Below, one piece after another: positions 32,667 to 42,863 of a DNA stretch of 64,000 bases. The notes below the pieces were generated by a model. The model was given only the letters and a program-made list of their open reading frames with translations. It was not told the DNA's origin and did not search any database. Numbering within the stretch: the stretch's first letter is position 1; the number at the start of each line of letters is the position of its first letter. This DNA is from Alphaproteobacteria bacterium. Its GTDB lineage: Bacteria; Pseudomonadota; Alphaproteobacteria; Micropepsales; Micropepsaceae. Both the position numbers and the translations under genes were made by a program. The stretch covers positions 1 through 64,000 of the forward strand of contig CANIAL010000007.1 of assembly GCA_947465395.1 (NCBI GenBank). The letters are read 5' to 3'.

Positions 32667-34442
32667 ATGAGATTTTTTCGCTGGCTGGGACACATTACGG
32701 CTTCCGTGCTGAACGGGGTGGCCAAGATCGTGGTGGCGCTGGTGCTGCTGTTCCTGGTGCTGCTGGCCGTGGGGCTGGTGCAGGGCGATGGCATGCCCAA
32801 GAACATGATCTTGTCGCTGGACCTGCGCCAGGCCATCGCCGATTCGGATTCCAGCACCGCTCTTCCATTCACCGGCCAGAAGCTGACCGTGATGAACCTG
32901 GTGCTGGGGCTGGATGCGGCCTCGCGCGATGCCCGCGTCAAGGTCGTCTTCATGCGCCTTGGCAATGGCGCCGTCGGGCTGGCGCAAGCCGAGGAAATCG
33001 CCGCCGCGCTGGCCCGCTTCCGGGCGCAAAAGAAATTCGTCATCGCCCAGGCCACGTCTTTCGCCGGGGCGGGCATGGGCGATTATGTGACGGCCGCCGC
33101 CGCCGACCAGATCTGGATGCAGCCCAAGAGCGACTTCCGCGTGTCGGGCGCGGCCGCGGGCGAGATTTTCCTGCGCGGCGCGTTCGAGAAGATCCATGCC
33201 GAGCCGCAGATCGCCAAGCGCGCCGAATATAAAAGCGCCGCCGACATGTACATGGAAAAGAACATGACCCCGGCCGACCGCGAGCAACTGACCGCGCTGC
33301 TGCGCTCCTGGTATGATGCGGCGGTGGGCGCGGTGGCGTCGGCGCGCAACCTGACGCCGGCCGCGGTGGCAGCATCCTTCGAAGCCTCGCCGCAATTCGC
33401 CGAGGAAGCGATGGCCGCCAAATTGGTAGACAGGATAGGCTTTGACGATGACGCGCTGGGCGCGGCACGTGGCCGGGCGCAGGGCGATACCAAGACACGC
33501 ATCCGCGCCGTCAAGATGGGTGACTATATCAAGAACCAGGATTTCAATGCCGTGCCGAATGCCAACGTGGCGGTGATCGAGGCGGCTGGCGAAATCAATG
33601 ACGGCACCGCGGGCGATTCGGTTTTCAGCACCGCATCGGGCATCGCCAGCGACGATCTGTCGGCCACCATCCGCCGGGCCACCCGCGACAAGGCCATCAA
33701 GGCCATCGTGCTGCGCGTGGATTCGCCGGGCGGATCGGTCACCGCATCGGACCAGATATTGGATGCGGTGAAAAAGGCGCAGGCCGCCGGCAAGCCCGTG
33801 GTGGTGAGCATGGGCGCGCTGGCCGCGTCCGGCGGCTATTATATTTCCGCCAGCGCCAATCGCATCGTGGCGCAGCCCGCCACGCTTACCGGCTCCATCG
33901 GCGTGCTGACGGGCAAGGTGTCCTTCGGCAAATCGCTGGACATGGTCGGGGTGGGCTTCGACGAGGTCGCCCAGGGCAAGAACGCGCTGATGGATTCGGC
34001 CTTGACGCCCTACACGCCGGAACAATGGGCCATGCTCAAAAAGCAGGCCGATGTGATCTATCAAGATTTCCTGCAAAAGGTTTCGGCTGGGCGCAAAATC
34101 CCGCTGGCCAGGGTGGAAGCCGCCGCCAAGGGCCGCGTCTGGACCGGGGCTGACGCCAAGGGCCAGGGCCTGGTGGACGAGCTGGGCGGCTTCTGGACTG
34201 CCCGAGACGCAGCCGCCCGGCTGGCGAATATCCAGTCCCCCGTGCTGAAGGTTTATCCCCGCCGCAGCGGCATTTTTGCAGGCCTCGCCGGCCTTCTGGG
34301 CCGGGCAGGGGCAAGCATGGGCATCCTGGAAAAGCTGGGCGCCCTGATGGCCCTGCCGGGCGTGAACGGGGCCATGGACGCACTGATCCAGGCCCCGAGG
34401 GGGCGGGTGGAGCTGCGTTCGCCCAATCTGCCCCACGGGTAA
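32667..34442 (+). CDS. sppA: Signal peptide peptidase SppA, 67K type
   Basis: 591 aa, the long double-domain form. A single membrane anchor is at residues 19-40. The catalytic dyad is split between the two halves: Lys189 in AEYKSAADMYM and Ser388 in ALAASGGYYIS. Conserved DSPGGSVTAS and LTGSIGVLTGK mark the second repeat. It degrades cleaved signal peptides from the periplasmic face. Start ATG 32667 with AGGA upstream. The C-terminus extends into a Pro/Arg-containing tail. Confidence 0.94.
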   Translation: MRFFRWLGHITASVLNGVAKIVVALVLLFLVLLAVGLVQGDGMPKNMILSLDLRQAIADSDSSTALPFTGQKLTVMNLVLGLDAASRDARVKVVFMRLGNGAVGLAQAEEIAAALARFRAQKKFVIAQATSFAGAGMGDYVTAAAADQIWMQPKSDFRVSGAAAGEIFLRGAFEKIHAEPQIAKRAEYKSAADMYMEKNMTPADREQLTALLRSWYDAAVGAVASARNLTPAAVAASFEASPQFAEEAMAAKLVDRIGFDDDALGAARGRAQGDTKTRIRAVKMGDYIKNQDFNAVPNANVAVIEAAGEINDGTAGDSVFSTASGIASDDLSATIRRATRDKAIKAIVLRVDSPGGSVTASDQILDAVKKAQAAGKPVVVSMGALAASGGYYISASANRIVAQPATLTGSIGVLTGKVSFGKSLDMVGVGFDEVAQGKNALMDSALTPYTPEQWAMLKKQADVIYQDFLQKVSAGRKIPLARVEAAAKGRVWTGADAKGQGLVDELGGFWTARDAAARLANIQSPVLKVYPRRSGIFAGLAGLLGRAGASMGILEKLGALMALPGVNGAMDALIQAPRGRVELRSPNLPHG

Positions 34443-34460
34443 GATCAGGACAGGAAAGTA

Positions 34461-34506
34461 CTTGCCGGGCTATTTTTTGGATATATAATTTCTCGACCCC
34501 GGCAAG
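34461..34506 (+). promoter_or_regulatory. Predicted sigma70-type promoter inside a 9-bp inverted repeat, upstream of xseB-dxs
   Basis: A -35-like TTGCCG (34462-34467), 16 bp, and a perfect -10 TATAAT (34484-34489). The inverted repeat CTTGCCGGG (34461-34469) / CCCGGCAAG (34498-34506) brackets the -35 and the expected start site. The spacer between the arms is AT-rich, unlike its surroundings. Confidence 0.55.
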
Positions 34507-34627
34507 GGATGGCATAGCCCTTCCAAACTTGCGAAATTGATCCTATTCGCCAGCCACGGGGGCGTGGACGGCGAGGAGTTGGAGACGCATCATTCCCGCG
34601 AACAGCAAGGCCGAACCTGTCGGCACC

Positions 34628-34843
34628 ATGAGCTTTGAGGCTGCCCTCAAGGAGTTCGAGGCCATTGTGGCCCGGCTCGAACAGGGGGAAGTCGAACTGG
34701 AGGATTCCATTGCGTTGTACGAGCGCGGCCAGGCGCTCAAGGCGCATTGCGAAGAGAAATTAAAGGCGGCGGAAGGCCGTTTGGAAAAAATCGTTCTGGG
34801 TGTGGCGGGGCCGGCCCTGGGCGGCAAGATGGAAACAGCGTGA
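34628..34843 (+). CDS. xseB: Exonuclease VII small subunit
   Basis: 71 aa. It opens [21 protein letters not shown] and continues [14 protein letters not shown], the two-helix hairpin of XseB that wraps the XseA shaft. It forms Exo VII with XseA (encoded at 48.2 kb), degrading single-stranded DNA. It is one base from dxs. The ribosome site is weak. Confidence 0.94.
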   Translation: MSFEAALKEFEAIVARLEQGEVELEDSIALYERGQALKAHCEEKLKAAEGRLEKIVLGVAGPALGGKMETA

Positions 34844-34844
34844 C

Positions 34845-36779
34845 ATGACTGCCAGCAAGACACCGTTGCTCGACAAGGTTGAATTTCCCGCCGATTTGCG
34901 CGCGCTGCCCAAGAGCAAGCTGCGCCAGTTCGCCGACGAATTGCGCACCGACCTGATTGATATCGTCTCGGTCACGGGCGGCCATTTCGGCGCGGGCCTT
35001 GGCGTGGTGGAACTGACCACGGCGCTGCACTACGTATTCAATACGCCGGCCGACAGGCTGATCTGGGATGTGGGCCACCAGGCCTATCCCCACAAGATTC
35101 TGACGGGCCGCCGCAGCCGCATGCGCAGCCTGCGCCAGGGCGCGGGCCTTTCCGGTTTCACCAAGCGCAGCGAAAGCGAATATGACCCCTTTGGCGCGGC
35201 CCATTCCTCGACCTCTATCTCGGCGGGCCTGGGCATGGCGGTGGCGCGCGATCTGAAGGGCGGCAACAACAATGTCATCGCCGTGATCGGCGACGGTTCG
35301 ATGAGCGCCGGCATGGCCTATGAAGCCATGAACAATGCGGGCGCCAACAAGAACCGCCTGATCGTGATCCTGAACGACAATGACATGTCCATCGCCCCGC
35401 CGGTTGGCGCGATGAGCGCGTACCTGGCGCGCCTGGTCTCCAGCCGCCCCTATACGGGCCTGCGCAATTTCGGCAAGCGCCTGGCCAAGAAGCTGCTGCC
35501 GCGCGCGCTTTTCACCATGGCGCGCCGCACGGAAGAATTTGCCCGCGGCATGGCCATGGGCGGCACGCTGTTTGAGGAGATGGGTTTCTTCTATGTCGGC
35601 CCGATTGACGGCCACAACCTCGACCATTTGATCCCGGTTCTGGAAAATGTGCGCGACACCATGAAGGGCCCCGTGCTGGTGCATGTGGTGACCAAGAAGG
35701 GTCATGGCTATGCCCCCGCCGAAGCCAGCGCCGACAAGTATCACGCGGTCACCAAATTCACCGTCCTGACCGGCGAACAGAGCAAGGCTGCGGCCAAGAA
35801 CCCCACCTATCAAAAGGTGTTCGGCGAAAGCCTGATCGCCGAAGCCCGCAAGGACGAAACCATCGTCGCCATCACGGCCGCCATGCCGTCCGGCACCGGC
35901 GTGGATCTGTTCGGCGCGCAATTCCCGGCTCGCACATTCGATGTCGGCATTGCCGAACAACATGCCGTGACATTCGCCGCTGGTTTGGCCTCTGAGGGCA
36001 TGAAGCCTTTCTGCGCCATCTATTCCACCTTCCTGCAGCGCGCCTATGACCAGGTGGTGCATGACGTGGCCATCCAGTCGCTGCCCGTGCGTTTCGCCAT
36101 GGACCGCGCCGGCCTTGTCGGCTCTGACGGCTGCACCCATGCCGGTTCGTTCGACGTGGCGTATCTGGCGACCCTGCCCAATTTCGTGATCATGGCCCCG
36201 GCCGACGAGGCCGAGCTGACGCACATGGTGGCAACCGCCGTGGGCATCAATGACCGTCCCAGCGCCATCCGCTATCCGCGCGGCGAAGGTACGGGTGTTG
36301 CCCGTCCTGCCCAGGGCGTTCCCATGGAAATCGGCAAGGGCCGCATGATCCGCGAAGGCGCGGGCATCGCTATTCTGTCGTTCGGCACGCGCCTGTCGGA
36401 AGTGCTGCTGGCCTGCGAGAAGCTGTCGGCCTATGGCCTGTCGCCCACCGTGGCCGATGCGCGCTTCGCCAAGCCGCTGGACACCGACCTGATCGCCAGG
36501 CTGGCGCGGGGCCACGACGTCCTGATCACGATCGAGGCAGGTGCCGCGGGCGGTTTCGGCGCCCATGTGATGCAGTTCCTGGCCTGGGAAGGCCTGCTCG
36601 ACAAGGGCCTCAAGATGCGGCCCATGACCCTGCCGGATATTTTCCAGGACCATGACACGCCCGAGAAGCAGTATGCACAGGCGGGCCTGGATGCGGACGG
36701 CATTGTCGCCACGGTGCTGAATGCGCTGGGCCGCGAGTCGGAAGCGCCTGCTGCCGTCGCGGTTGGAAAAATCGCCTAA
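34845..36779 (+). CDS. dxs: 1-deoxy-D-xylulose-5-phosphate synthase
   Basis: 644 aa, standard. The thiamine-diphosphate motif is [18 protein letters not shown], with [15 protein letters not shown] near the N-terminus and the transketolase middle domain [34 protein letters not shown] completes the active site. It makes DXP from pyruvate and glyceraldehyde 3-phosphate, the first MEP-pathway step. The ispA gene usually found between xseB and dxs is missing. Confidence 0.97.
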   Translation: MTASKTPLLDKVEFPADLRALPKSKLRQFADELRTDLIDIVSVTGGHFGAGLGVVELTTALHYVFNTPADRLIWDVGHQAYPHKILTGRRSRMRSLRQGAGLSGFTKRSESEYDPFGAAHSSTSISAGLGMAVARDLKGGNNNVIAVIGDGSMSAGMAYEAMNNAGANKNRLIVILNDNDMSIAPPVGAMSAYLARLVSSRPYTGLRNFGKRLAKKLLPRALFTMARRTEEFARGMAMGGTLFEEMGFFYVGPIDGHNLDHLIPVLENVRDTMKGPVLVHVVTKKGHGYAPAEASADKYHAVTKFTVLTGEQSKAAAKNPTYQKVFGESLIAEARKDETIVAITAAMPSGTGVDLFGAQFPARTFDVGIAEQHAVTFAAGLASEGMKPFCAIYSTFLQRAYDQVVHDVAIQSLPVRFAMDRAGLVGSDGCTHAGSFDVAYLATLPNFVIMAPADEAELTHMVATAVGINDRPSAIRYPRGEGTGVARPAQGVPMEIGKGRMIREGAGIAILSFGTRLSEVLLACEKLSAYGLSPTVADARFAKPLDTDLIARLARGHDVLITIEAGAAGGFGAHVMQFLAWEGLLDKGLKMRPMTLPDIFQDHDTPEKQYAQAGLDADGIVATVLNALGRESEAPAAVAVGKIA

Positions 36780-36809
36780 ATCAGTCTTGCCCCGCTTTCA
36801 GTGGGACAT

Positions 36810-36827
36810 TGGCCATGTTCATGGCCA
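36810..36827. repeat. 18-bp palindrome between dxs and tlyA
   Basis: TGGCCATG-TT-CATGGCCA, perfect 8-bp arms with a 2-nt centre. Too short a loop for a stable RNA hairpin with full arms; it is a possible protein-binding site or chance. Confidence 0.5.
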
Positions 36828-36851
36828 TGCATGTGACCTATGGGAATATGA

Positions 36852-37580
36852 ATGACCCGCGCAGACCAGTTTCTTGTCGAGCAAGGCTATGCCAAAAGCC
36901 GCGCCGAAGCCCAGGCCGCCATCAAGTCAGGCCTGGTGCAGGTGGATGGCCAGACCCTGACCAAATCCTCAAAGCCCGTAACGATGGAGGCTGTGATCGC
37001 CTATCAACGACCCCATGATTTTGTCAGCCGTGGCGGCGTCAAGCTGGCCGCCGCGCTGGAACGCTTCGGGCTGGATGCCAATGACCGGGTGGCGCTGGAT
37101 GTGGGCGCCTCCACCGGCGGCTTCACGCAGGTCTTGCTGCAGGCAGGTGCGGCCAGGGTTTACGCGGTGGATGTTGGCCATGACCAGATGCACCCTGTGT
37201 TGGCGCGCGATCCGCGCATCGTGCGGCGCGATGGCGTCAACGCCCGCAATCTCAGCCGCAATGAAGTGCCCGAGATCGTCACCGCCATCACATTGGACGT
37301 CAGTTTTATCGGCTTGCGCCTGGTGCTGCCGCCGGTAATGGCGCTGGCGGGGCAGGGGGCCTGGATGGTGGCCCTGGTCAAGCCGCAATTCGAAGTGGGC
37401 CGCGACGGCCTCTCCAAGGGCGGCATCGTGCGGGACGAGGAATTGCGCGACGCCTCCCTGGCGGGGATCGAGGAGTTCATCGGCGCGCAGGGCGGATGGA
37501 CCGTGACGGGGCGCATGGAAAGCCCCATTGCGGGCGGCGACGGCAACCGCGAATTCCTTGTGGCGGCAATGAAGCCGTGA
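36852..37580 (+). CDS. tlyA: TlyA-family rRNA 2'-O-methyltransferase (S4 + FtsJ)
   Basis: 242 aa. The S4 domain spans residues 1-60 (ADQFLVEQGYAKSRAEAQAAIKSG). The FtsJ-like fold begins VALDVGASTGGFTQVLLQ (SAM motif I), with VYAVDVGHDQ and LVKPQFEVG. In mycobacteria TlyA methylates 16S and 23S rRNA; related proteins also have hemolysin labels of doubtful meaning. It is coupled to the next methyltransferase by GTGA. Confidence 0.92.
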   Translation: MTRADQFLVEQGYAKSRAEAQAAIKSGLVQVDGQTLTKSSKPVTMEAVIAYQRPHDFVSRGGVKLAAALERFGLDANDRVALDVGASTGGFTQVLLQAGAARVYAVDVGHDQMHPVLARDPRIVRRDGVNARNLSRNEVPEIVTAITLDVSFIGLRLVLPPVMALAGQGAWMVALVKPQFEVGRDGLSKGGIVRDEELRDASLAGIEEFIGAQGGWTVTGRMESPIAGGDGNREFLVAAMKP

Positions 37581-38617
37581 GCGCCTGCCGCCACTTCGGA
37601 AGCTGTGGCGGCTGCACGCATCAGGATGGCAGCGACTATCACGCCCTCAAGCGCGCCACGGTGATGGCGGCCCTGGCCCGTGCCGGTGTTGAGGCGCAAG
37701 TGGAAGAAACCAGGGCGGTGGGCGAGGGATCGCGCCGCCGCGCCGCCTTCAAGCTGGCGCGCACGAATGCCGGGCTTGAGATTGGCTTTCACGCCGCCCG
37801 CAGCCACCAGATCGTGGACATGGGTGAATGCCTGGTGCTGACGCCGCCGCTCTTCGCGCTGGTGGAGAAATTGCGTGCCACGCTGACGGGTGTGATGAAG
37901 GAAGGCGAAAAGGCCGAGCTGCATGCCCTGGAAAGCGAGACAGGCTTTGATCTGAGCATTCGCATGGAGCGCAAGTTGACGCCAGCACTGACGGCGGCGA
38001 TTGCGGCGGTAAAGCTTCCGGCGGCCCGCATTCTCTTCAATGGCGAGATATTGCTGGAAAATGCATCGCCCCGGGTCAGCTTTGACGGCATTGCTGTTCT
38101 GCCGCCGCCCATGGCATTCTTGCAGGCCACGGCGGAAGGTGAAGGCGTCTTGCGCGAAAAGGTACTGGCGATCACGGGCGGCGCCAAGAAGGTCTCGGAT
38201 CTGTTTTCCGGCCTTGGCACGGTTTCGCTGCCGCTGGCCCGGCGGGCCAAAGTCCATGCCGTGGAGCAGGATAAGGACGCACTTGCCGCGCTGGCAGCAG
38301 CGGCACGGGTAGCAACAGGCCTGAAACCCGTGACGACCGAGAAACGCGATCTTTTCAAGCTGCCGCTCGACGCACTGGAACTGAATGCCTATGACGCGGT
38401 GGTGATGGACCCGCCGCGCGCGGGCGCGGAAGCCCAGGCGCGGATGCTGGCGGCATCAAAGGTCAAGCGCGTCGCCTATGTGTCGTGCGATGCCGCCACC
38501 TTCGCCCGCGACGCGCGCATCTTGATTGATGGCGGATACAGGATTGGCGTGGTGACGCCGGTGGACCAGTTTCTCTATTCAAACCACATTGAAATGGTCG
38601 CGGGTTTTACCCGTTAA
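37577..38617 (+). CDS. RNA m5U-type methyltransferase with Fe-S cluster (TrmA/RlmCD family)
   Basis: 346 aa, starting at GTG 37577, which overlaps the tlyA stop. The cluster motif [10 protein letters not shown] lies at the N-terminus, with a fourth Cys in DMGECLVL. The SAM domain is [30 protein letters not shown] is the motif IV DPPR, and [12 protein letters not shown] holds the catalytic Cys. The TRAM domain is absent, as in the short alphaproteobacterial forms. It methylates uridine in 23S rRNA or tRNA. Its 3' end overlaps aroC by 4 bp. Confidence 0.9.
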   Translation: MSACRHFGSCGGCTHQDGSDYHALKRATVMAALARAGVEAQVEETRAVGEGSRRRAAFKLARTNAGLEIGFHAARSHQIVDMGECLVLTPPLFALVEKLRATLTGVMKEGEKAELHALESETGFDLSIRMERKLTPALTAAIAAVKLPAARILFNGEILLENASPRVSFDGIAVLPPPMAFLQATAEGEGVLREKVLAITGGAKKVSDLFSGLGTVSLPLARRAKVHAVEQDKDALAALAAAARVATGLKPVTTEKRDLFKLPLDALELNAYDAVVMDPPRAGAEAQARMLAASKVKRVAYVSCDAATFARDARILIDGGYRIGVVTPVDQFLYSNHIEMVAGFTR

Positions 38618-39714
38618 CCGACCTGCGCTCTGTGACGCAAAGCGTGATCCGCCAGAACCAGCGCCATCATCGCTTCGCCAACGGGGACCGCACGGATGCC
38701 GACACAGGGGTCGTGGCGGCCCTTGGTGATGATTTCCACCTCCGCGCCCGCCTTGTCGATGGTGCGGCGGGCGGTGAGGATGGAAGACGTAGGCTTGACC
38801 ACGAAACGCGCCACGATGGGCTGGCCGGTGGAAATCCCGCCCAGGATTCCGCCGGCATGGTTGGACAGGAACAGAGGCTTGCCATCGTTACCGGCGCGCA
38901 TCTCGTCGGCATTGTCGGCGCCGGTCATGGCAGCGGTAGCAAAGCCGTCACCGATCTCCACGCCCTTGACGGCGTTGATGCTCATCAGGGCCGAGGCCAG
39001 ATCATTGTCCAGCTTGGCATAGACCGGCGCACCCAGCCCGGCTGGCACGCCTTCGGCGGTAACCTCGACAATCGCGCCTACGGAAGAACCCGCCTTGCGG
39101 ATGCCCTCTAGATATTCCGTCCACGAATCAACGGATTTCGCGTCGGGGCAGAAAAAGGGATTGCGCGCGGTCTCGTCCCAGTCCCAGCGGGCGCGGTCAA
39201 TTTTCTGCGTGCCCATCTGCACCAAAGCGGCGCGGATAACGACCTTGCCGTAAATCTGATCCAGCACCTTGCGCGCAATCGCGCCCGCCGCCACCCGCAT
39301 GGCGGTTTCGCGCGCCGATTGCCGCCCGCCGCCGCGATAATCGCGCACGCCATACTTGGCGTCATAGGTGTAGTCGGCATGGCCGGGACGATAGGCATCG
39401 CGGATGTCGGAATAATCCTTGGACCGCTGGTCGGTATTCTCGATCAGCAACCCGATGGGCGTGCCGGTGGTGAGCTGGGCCGGCATGCGTTCATCCTGGA
39501 AAACGCCGGACAGGATTTTCACCGCGTCCGCTTCCTGGCGCTGGGTGACGAATTTGCTTTGCCCCGGACGGCGGCGCTCCAGGTCGGCCTGGATGTCAGC
39601 TTCGGTCAGCATGATGCCGGGCGGGCAGCCATCCACCACACAGCCAATGGCCGGCCCATGGCTTTCGCCAAAGGTGATGACGCGGAAAAGATGGCCGAAC
39701 GAATTGTGCGACAT
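38614..39714 (-). CDS. aroC: Chorismate synthase
   Basis: 366 aa. [43 protein letters not shown] and FKPTSSI-like [16 protein letters not shown] are the three family signatures. It converts EPSP to chorismate using reduced FMN, the last shikimate step. It stands 25 bp behind the phosphatase gene on the same strand. Confidence 0.97.
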   Translation of the reverse strand: MSHNSFGHLFRVITFGESHGPAIGCVVDGCPPGIMLTEADIQADLERRRPGQSKFVTQRQEADAVKILSGVFQDERMPAQLTTGTPIGLLIENTDQRSKDYSDIRDAYRPGHADYTYDAKYGVRDYRGGGRQSARETAMRVAAGAIARKVLDQIYGKVVIRAALVQMGTQKIDRARWDWDETARNPFFCPDAKSVDSWTEYLEGIRKAGSSVGAIVEVTAEGVPAGLGAPVYAKLDNDLASALMSINAVKGVEIGDGFATAAMTGADNADEMRAGNDGKPLFLSNHAGGILGGISTGQPIVARFVVKPTSSILTARRTIDKAGAEVEIITKGRHDPCVGIRAVPVGEAMMALVLADHALRHRAQVG

Positions 39715-39739
39715 AAGCCAGCAATTAAACCGATTTGGC

Positions 39740-40333
39740 TTAAGCGTCCAGCCGCGTCACGGTCTGGCCGGACAGGCGGTAAACGCAGCCCTGCGGCTCG
39801 TCCAGCGCGCTCATGGCCTTCCAGTCCAGGCCCAGAACCATGCCCCGCAGGATGCGGATAAAGGCGCCATGGCTGATGGCGAAGGTGTCGCCCGAAAGGC
39901 TTGCCAGCCAGTCTTCCGCACGGGCGGCGACATCGGCGTAATTCTCGCCGCCCGGCACTTTCACATGCCACTTGTCATTGCCGCGTGCGCTGAACAGCAC
40001 CGGATCGCGGGTGCGGGCTTCGTCGTCCGTCAACTGGTCCCATTCACCCAGGTCAATTTCCTGCAAGCGCGCATCGGTGGAAAAATCCTGCGGCGGCAAT
40101 TCCAGATCGCCCCGCACGATTTCCATGGTGGTGCGGGCGCGCTGCAACGGGCTGGCGACAAAGCCAAGGGCGGGCTTCAGACCCAGCTCGCGGCGCAGGA
40201 TGGCGCCCACCTGATGCGCCTGTTCCAAACCGCGCGCCGTCAGGGGCGTGTCTTTTTTGCCGGAAAAGCGGTGTTCGATATTGGCCTGGGTCTCGCCATG
40301 CCGGGCGATATAGAGCGTATGCTCAACCTTCAT
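39740..40333 (-). CDS. Histidine phosphatase (phosphoglycerate-mutase-like)
   Basis: 197 aa. The phosphohistidine motif is YIARHGET, then [22 protein letters not shown] and the second His in ISHGAFIR. It is probably a small-molecule or alpha-ribazole-type phosphatase; the substrate is not fixed by sequence. Its start lies 11 bp within the fabI 3' end, so the genes are coupled. Confidence 0.9.
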   Translation of the reverse strand: MKVEHTLYIARHGETQANIEHRFSGKKDTPLTARGLEQAHQVGAILRRELGLKPALGFVASPLQRARTTMEIVRGDLELPPQDFSTDARLQEIDLGEWDQLTDDEARTRDPVLFSARGNDKWHVKVPGGENYADVAARAEDWLASLSGDTFAISHGAFIRILRGMVLGLDWKAMSALDEPQGCVYRLSGQTVTRLDA

Positions 40334-41147
40334 GCTTGTTGGGGACCGCGATGTCGGGCGCGTCTTCCGCCTTCATGCCCACCACATGATACCCCGCATC
40401 CACATGCATGTTCTCGCCCGTGACGGCGCTGCCCAAATCGGACAGCAGGAACAGCGCGGCATTGCCCACTTCGGCTTGCGTCACATTGCGGCGCAGCGGC
40501 GAGTTGTATTCGTTCCATTTCAGGATATAGCGGAAATCGCCGATGCCGCTGGCGGCCAGGGTCTTGATGGGGCCGGCAGAAATGGAATTGACGCGGATAT
40601 TCTTCTTGCCCAGGTCTTCGGCCATGTAGCGCACCGAAGACTCCAGCGCCGCCTTGGCAACGCCCATCACATTGTAATGCGGCATCACCCGCTCGGCGCC
40701 GTAATAGGACAGCGTCACCAGCGAGCCGCCATTGGTCATCAGCTTTTCGGCGCGCTGCGCCACCGCCGTGAACGAGTAGCAGGAGATGTCCATGGTCATG
40801 CGGAAATTGTCGGGGCTGGTGTCCACGTAGCGGCCCTTGAGCTGGTCCTTGTCGGAAAAGGCCACCGCATGCACCACGAAATCCAGCCGGTCCCAGACCT
40901 TGGCGATTTGCGCGAATGTCTTGTCCAGCGATCCCTGGTCGGAGACATCGCAGTCAATCAGGGCGGCCGGCTTCATGGGTTCGACCAGCGGCAGGACGCG
41001 CTTCTTGAACAGGTCGCCCTGGTAGGTGAAGGCCAGTTCGGCGCCCGCGTCATGCAGCGCCTGGGCAATGCCCCAGGCGATGGAATGCTGGTTGGCGACG
41101 CCCATGATAAGCCCGCGCTTGCCCTTCATCAGGCCTTCGAACGCCAT
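40323..41147 (-). CDS. fabI: Enoyl-ACP reductase (NADH)
   Basis: 274 aa, with AGGAG ahead of ATG. The nucleotide loop is GVANQHSIAWGIAQAL. The active-site Tyr-x6-Lys is YNVMGVAK following YYGAERVMPH. It reduces enoyl-ACP in the last step of fatty-acid elongation and is the triclosan/isoniazid-class target. The substrate-loop SGIGDFRYILKWNEYNSPL is standard. Confidence 0.97.
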   Translation of the reverse strand: MAFEGLMKGKRGLIMGVANQHSIAWGIAQALHDAGAELAFTYQGDLFKKRVLPLVEPMKPAALIDCDVSDQGSLDKTFAQIAKVWDRLDFVVHAVAFSDKDQLKGRYVDTSPDNFRMTMDISCYSFTAVAQRAEKLMTNGGSLVTLSYYGAERVMPHYNVMGVAKAALESSVRYMAEDLGKKNIRVNSISAGPIKTLAASGIGDFRYILKWNEYNSPLRRNVTQAEVGNAALFLLSDLGSAVTGENMHVDAGYHVVGMKAEDAPDIAVPNKHEG

Positions 41148-41240
41148 TGATTCCCAGCTCCTGTAATGGCTGCAATTCTAGCGATTTGGCCTTAAATGGC
41201 CAGCGCCAGGCGCAAAGGGTCCAAACCGGACAAAGCCGCT

Positions 41241-42191
41241 TCAGCGCATCCGCGCGCGCGGGTCATAGGCGCTGTCCCAGCCCTGTGCAAATGTTTTCAG
41301 GGCTTCGTCGGGCTTGTCGGGAAGCGTCACCACCATCCTTACATAAAGGTCACCTGCGCCCTGGCCGGCATGGGCCGGAACGCCCTTGCCCTTCAGGCGC
41401 AGGACCGCGCCGCTGTTGGAGCCGGGCGGCACCGTCAGGCTGACGCTGGCCCCCAATGTTGGCACCGGAACTTTCGCCCCCAGCACGGCTTCTCTTACCG
41501 TCACCGGCAGGTCCATTTTCAGGTCGTTGCCGTCGCGCACTATGAAGGCATGGGGCGCCACGCTGACCTGGATCAGGATGTCGCCCGCGGGACCGCCCGC
41601 CCGGCCTGCGCCGCCCCGGCCCTTGGCCCGAATCTGCTGGCCGTCCTTCACGCCAGCCGGAACATGCACGTCAATCTGTTCGCCATTCTGAAGGACGAGG
41701 CGGCGGGTGCTGCCCATCACCGCTTCGGCGAACGCCACCGTGATGGCGGCAGAAAAATCCTCGCCCTTGGCGGCGCGGGTGCGTCCACCGCGTTTCGCCC
41801 CGCCGAGAAAATCCGCGAAAATGTCTTCGGCGCTGAAGCCCTGTTGTGGCTGTTCGCCGCCTTCGCCCCAGCTGAAATGAAAATCCTTGGCGCCGAACGG
41901 CCCGGGACGGAAGCCGCGTCCACCCTTGCTGCCCGGTTGGCCATAGGCACGCGGATCGAAACTCTTGGCGTTGCCGCCCGCGTCTATCTCGCCTGCGTTG
42001 AACTTCACGCGCTTTTCCTTGTCGCCCAGAATGTCATAGGCGCCGGAAATTTCCTGGAAGCGCTGCTTGGCCTTTTCGTCGCCGGGATGGGCGTCGGGAT
42101 GGTGCTTCTTGGCCAGGCTGCGGAATGCCTTTTTGATTTCCGCCTCGCTGGCGGAACGGCCCACACCCAGAATTTCATACGGATCGCGCAT
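41241..42191 (-). CDS. DnaJ-class co-chaperone (CbpA-like, type II)
   Basis: 316 aa. The J-domain is at residues 1-66 with HPD at 31-33. A Gly/Phe-rich region (about 72-125) follows. The C-terminal substrate domains carry no CxxCxGxG zinc finger (residues 145-290, e.g. VHVPAGVKDGQQIRAKG). It stimulates DnaK ATPase and binds unfolded clients. It precedes fabI on the same strand with 93 bp between. Confidence 0.93.
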   Translation of the reverse strand: MRDPYEILGVGRSASEAEIKKAFRSLAKKHHPDAHPGDEKAKQRFQEISGAYDILGDKEKRVKFNAGEIDAGGNAKSFDPRAYGQPGSKGGRGFRPGPFGAKDFHFSWGEGGEQPQQGFSAEDIFADFLGGAKRGGRTRAAKGEDFSAAITVAFAEAVMGSTRRLVLQNGEQIDVHVPAGVKDGQQIRAKGRGGAGRAGGPAGDILIQVSVAPHAFIVRDGNDLKMDLPVTVREAVLGAKVPVPTLGASVSLTVPPGSNSGAVLRLKGKGVPAHAGQGAGDLYVRMVVTLPDKPDEALKTFAQGWDSAYDPRARMR

Positions 42192-42224
42192 CTTAATTCC
42201 AATATAGAGCGCGAAGCGCGTCTC

Positions 42225-42788
42225 TCAAGGCGTCTTGTTTGCCGGGGCTGGACCTGGAGTAGGTCCGAGGGCGGCCAGCCGGTCCGCAGCCTGCTTCATG
42301 CCATGGCTGGCGGCGGCATAAAGGTTGCAGGCAGCAAGCATATCCTGCGGCACCTGGTTGCCGGTTTCATAAAGCTGGGCTAGCTCATACTGGGCGATGG
42401 GGTGGTTGGCGGCCGCTGCTGCTTCCAGCAGGGGCAGGGCGCGCGCCACATTGGGCGGCCCGGCTTCGCCCTTTAGCAGCATGTCTGCCAGGTCGGCCTG
42501 GGCGGTGGGCAACCCGGCATCGGCGGCGCGCTGGTACATTTCCACAGCGCCCGCCGGGTCTTTTTCCGTGCCGGTGCCGTTGCGGCGCATCATGGCCACA
42601 TTGCGCATGGCGGCAATGTCTTCATCCGTGATGGATGACCAGATTCGATACGCATTCGCAAAGTCGCCCGCATCATAGGCGGCCACGCCGGAATCAAATG
42701 TGGCCTTGAGGCGTTCGCCGGTCTGGGCGGTGGCGCAACCGGCCAGGGCGCAGAAGAAAAACGGAACAAGGACAAATGATTTGCGCAT
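42225..42788 (-). CDS. Lipoprotein with Sel1-like repeats
   Basis: 187 aa from [17 protein letters not shown] upstream. The lipobox is CALAGC-A. Sel1/TPR-type repeats are [38 protein letters not shown] and [27 protein letters not shown]. These helical repeats support protein-protein contacts in the envelope. It is 33 bp upstream of the dnaJ-like gene. Confidence 0.85.
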   Translation of the reverse strand: MRKSFVLVPFFFCALAGCATAQTGERLKATFDSGVAAYDAGDFANAYRIWSSITDEDIAAMRNVAMMRRNGTGTEKDPAGAVEMYQRAADAGLPTAQADLADMLLKGEAGPPNVARALPLLEAAAAANHPIAQYELAQLYETGNQVPQDMLAACNLYAAASHGMKQAADRLAALGPTPGPAPANKTP

Positions 42789-42863
42789 GGCACCTCCCAT
42801 GGCGAAAGGCTAGCCTGTCCCCGGCCGGGATGCTACGGGCCGATTACAAAGCGGGACGGAAGA

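Noticed and set aside
32649-34436. Long minus-strand open frame opposite sppA
   Set aside because: No domain recognisable, His/Gly/Arg-rich shadow of SppA.
34737-36653. Long minus-strand open frame opposite dxs
   Set aside because: Composition of a shadow frame; dxs on the plus strand is unambiguous.
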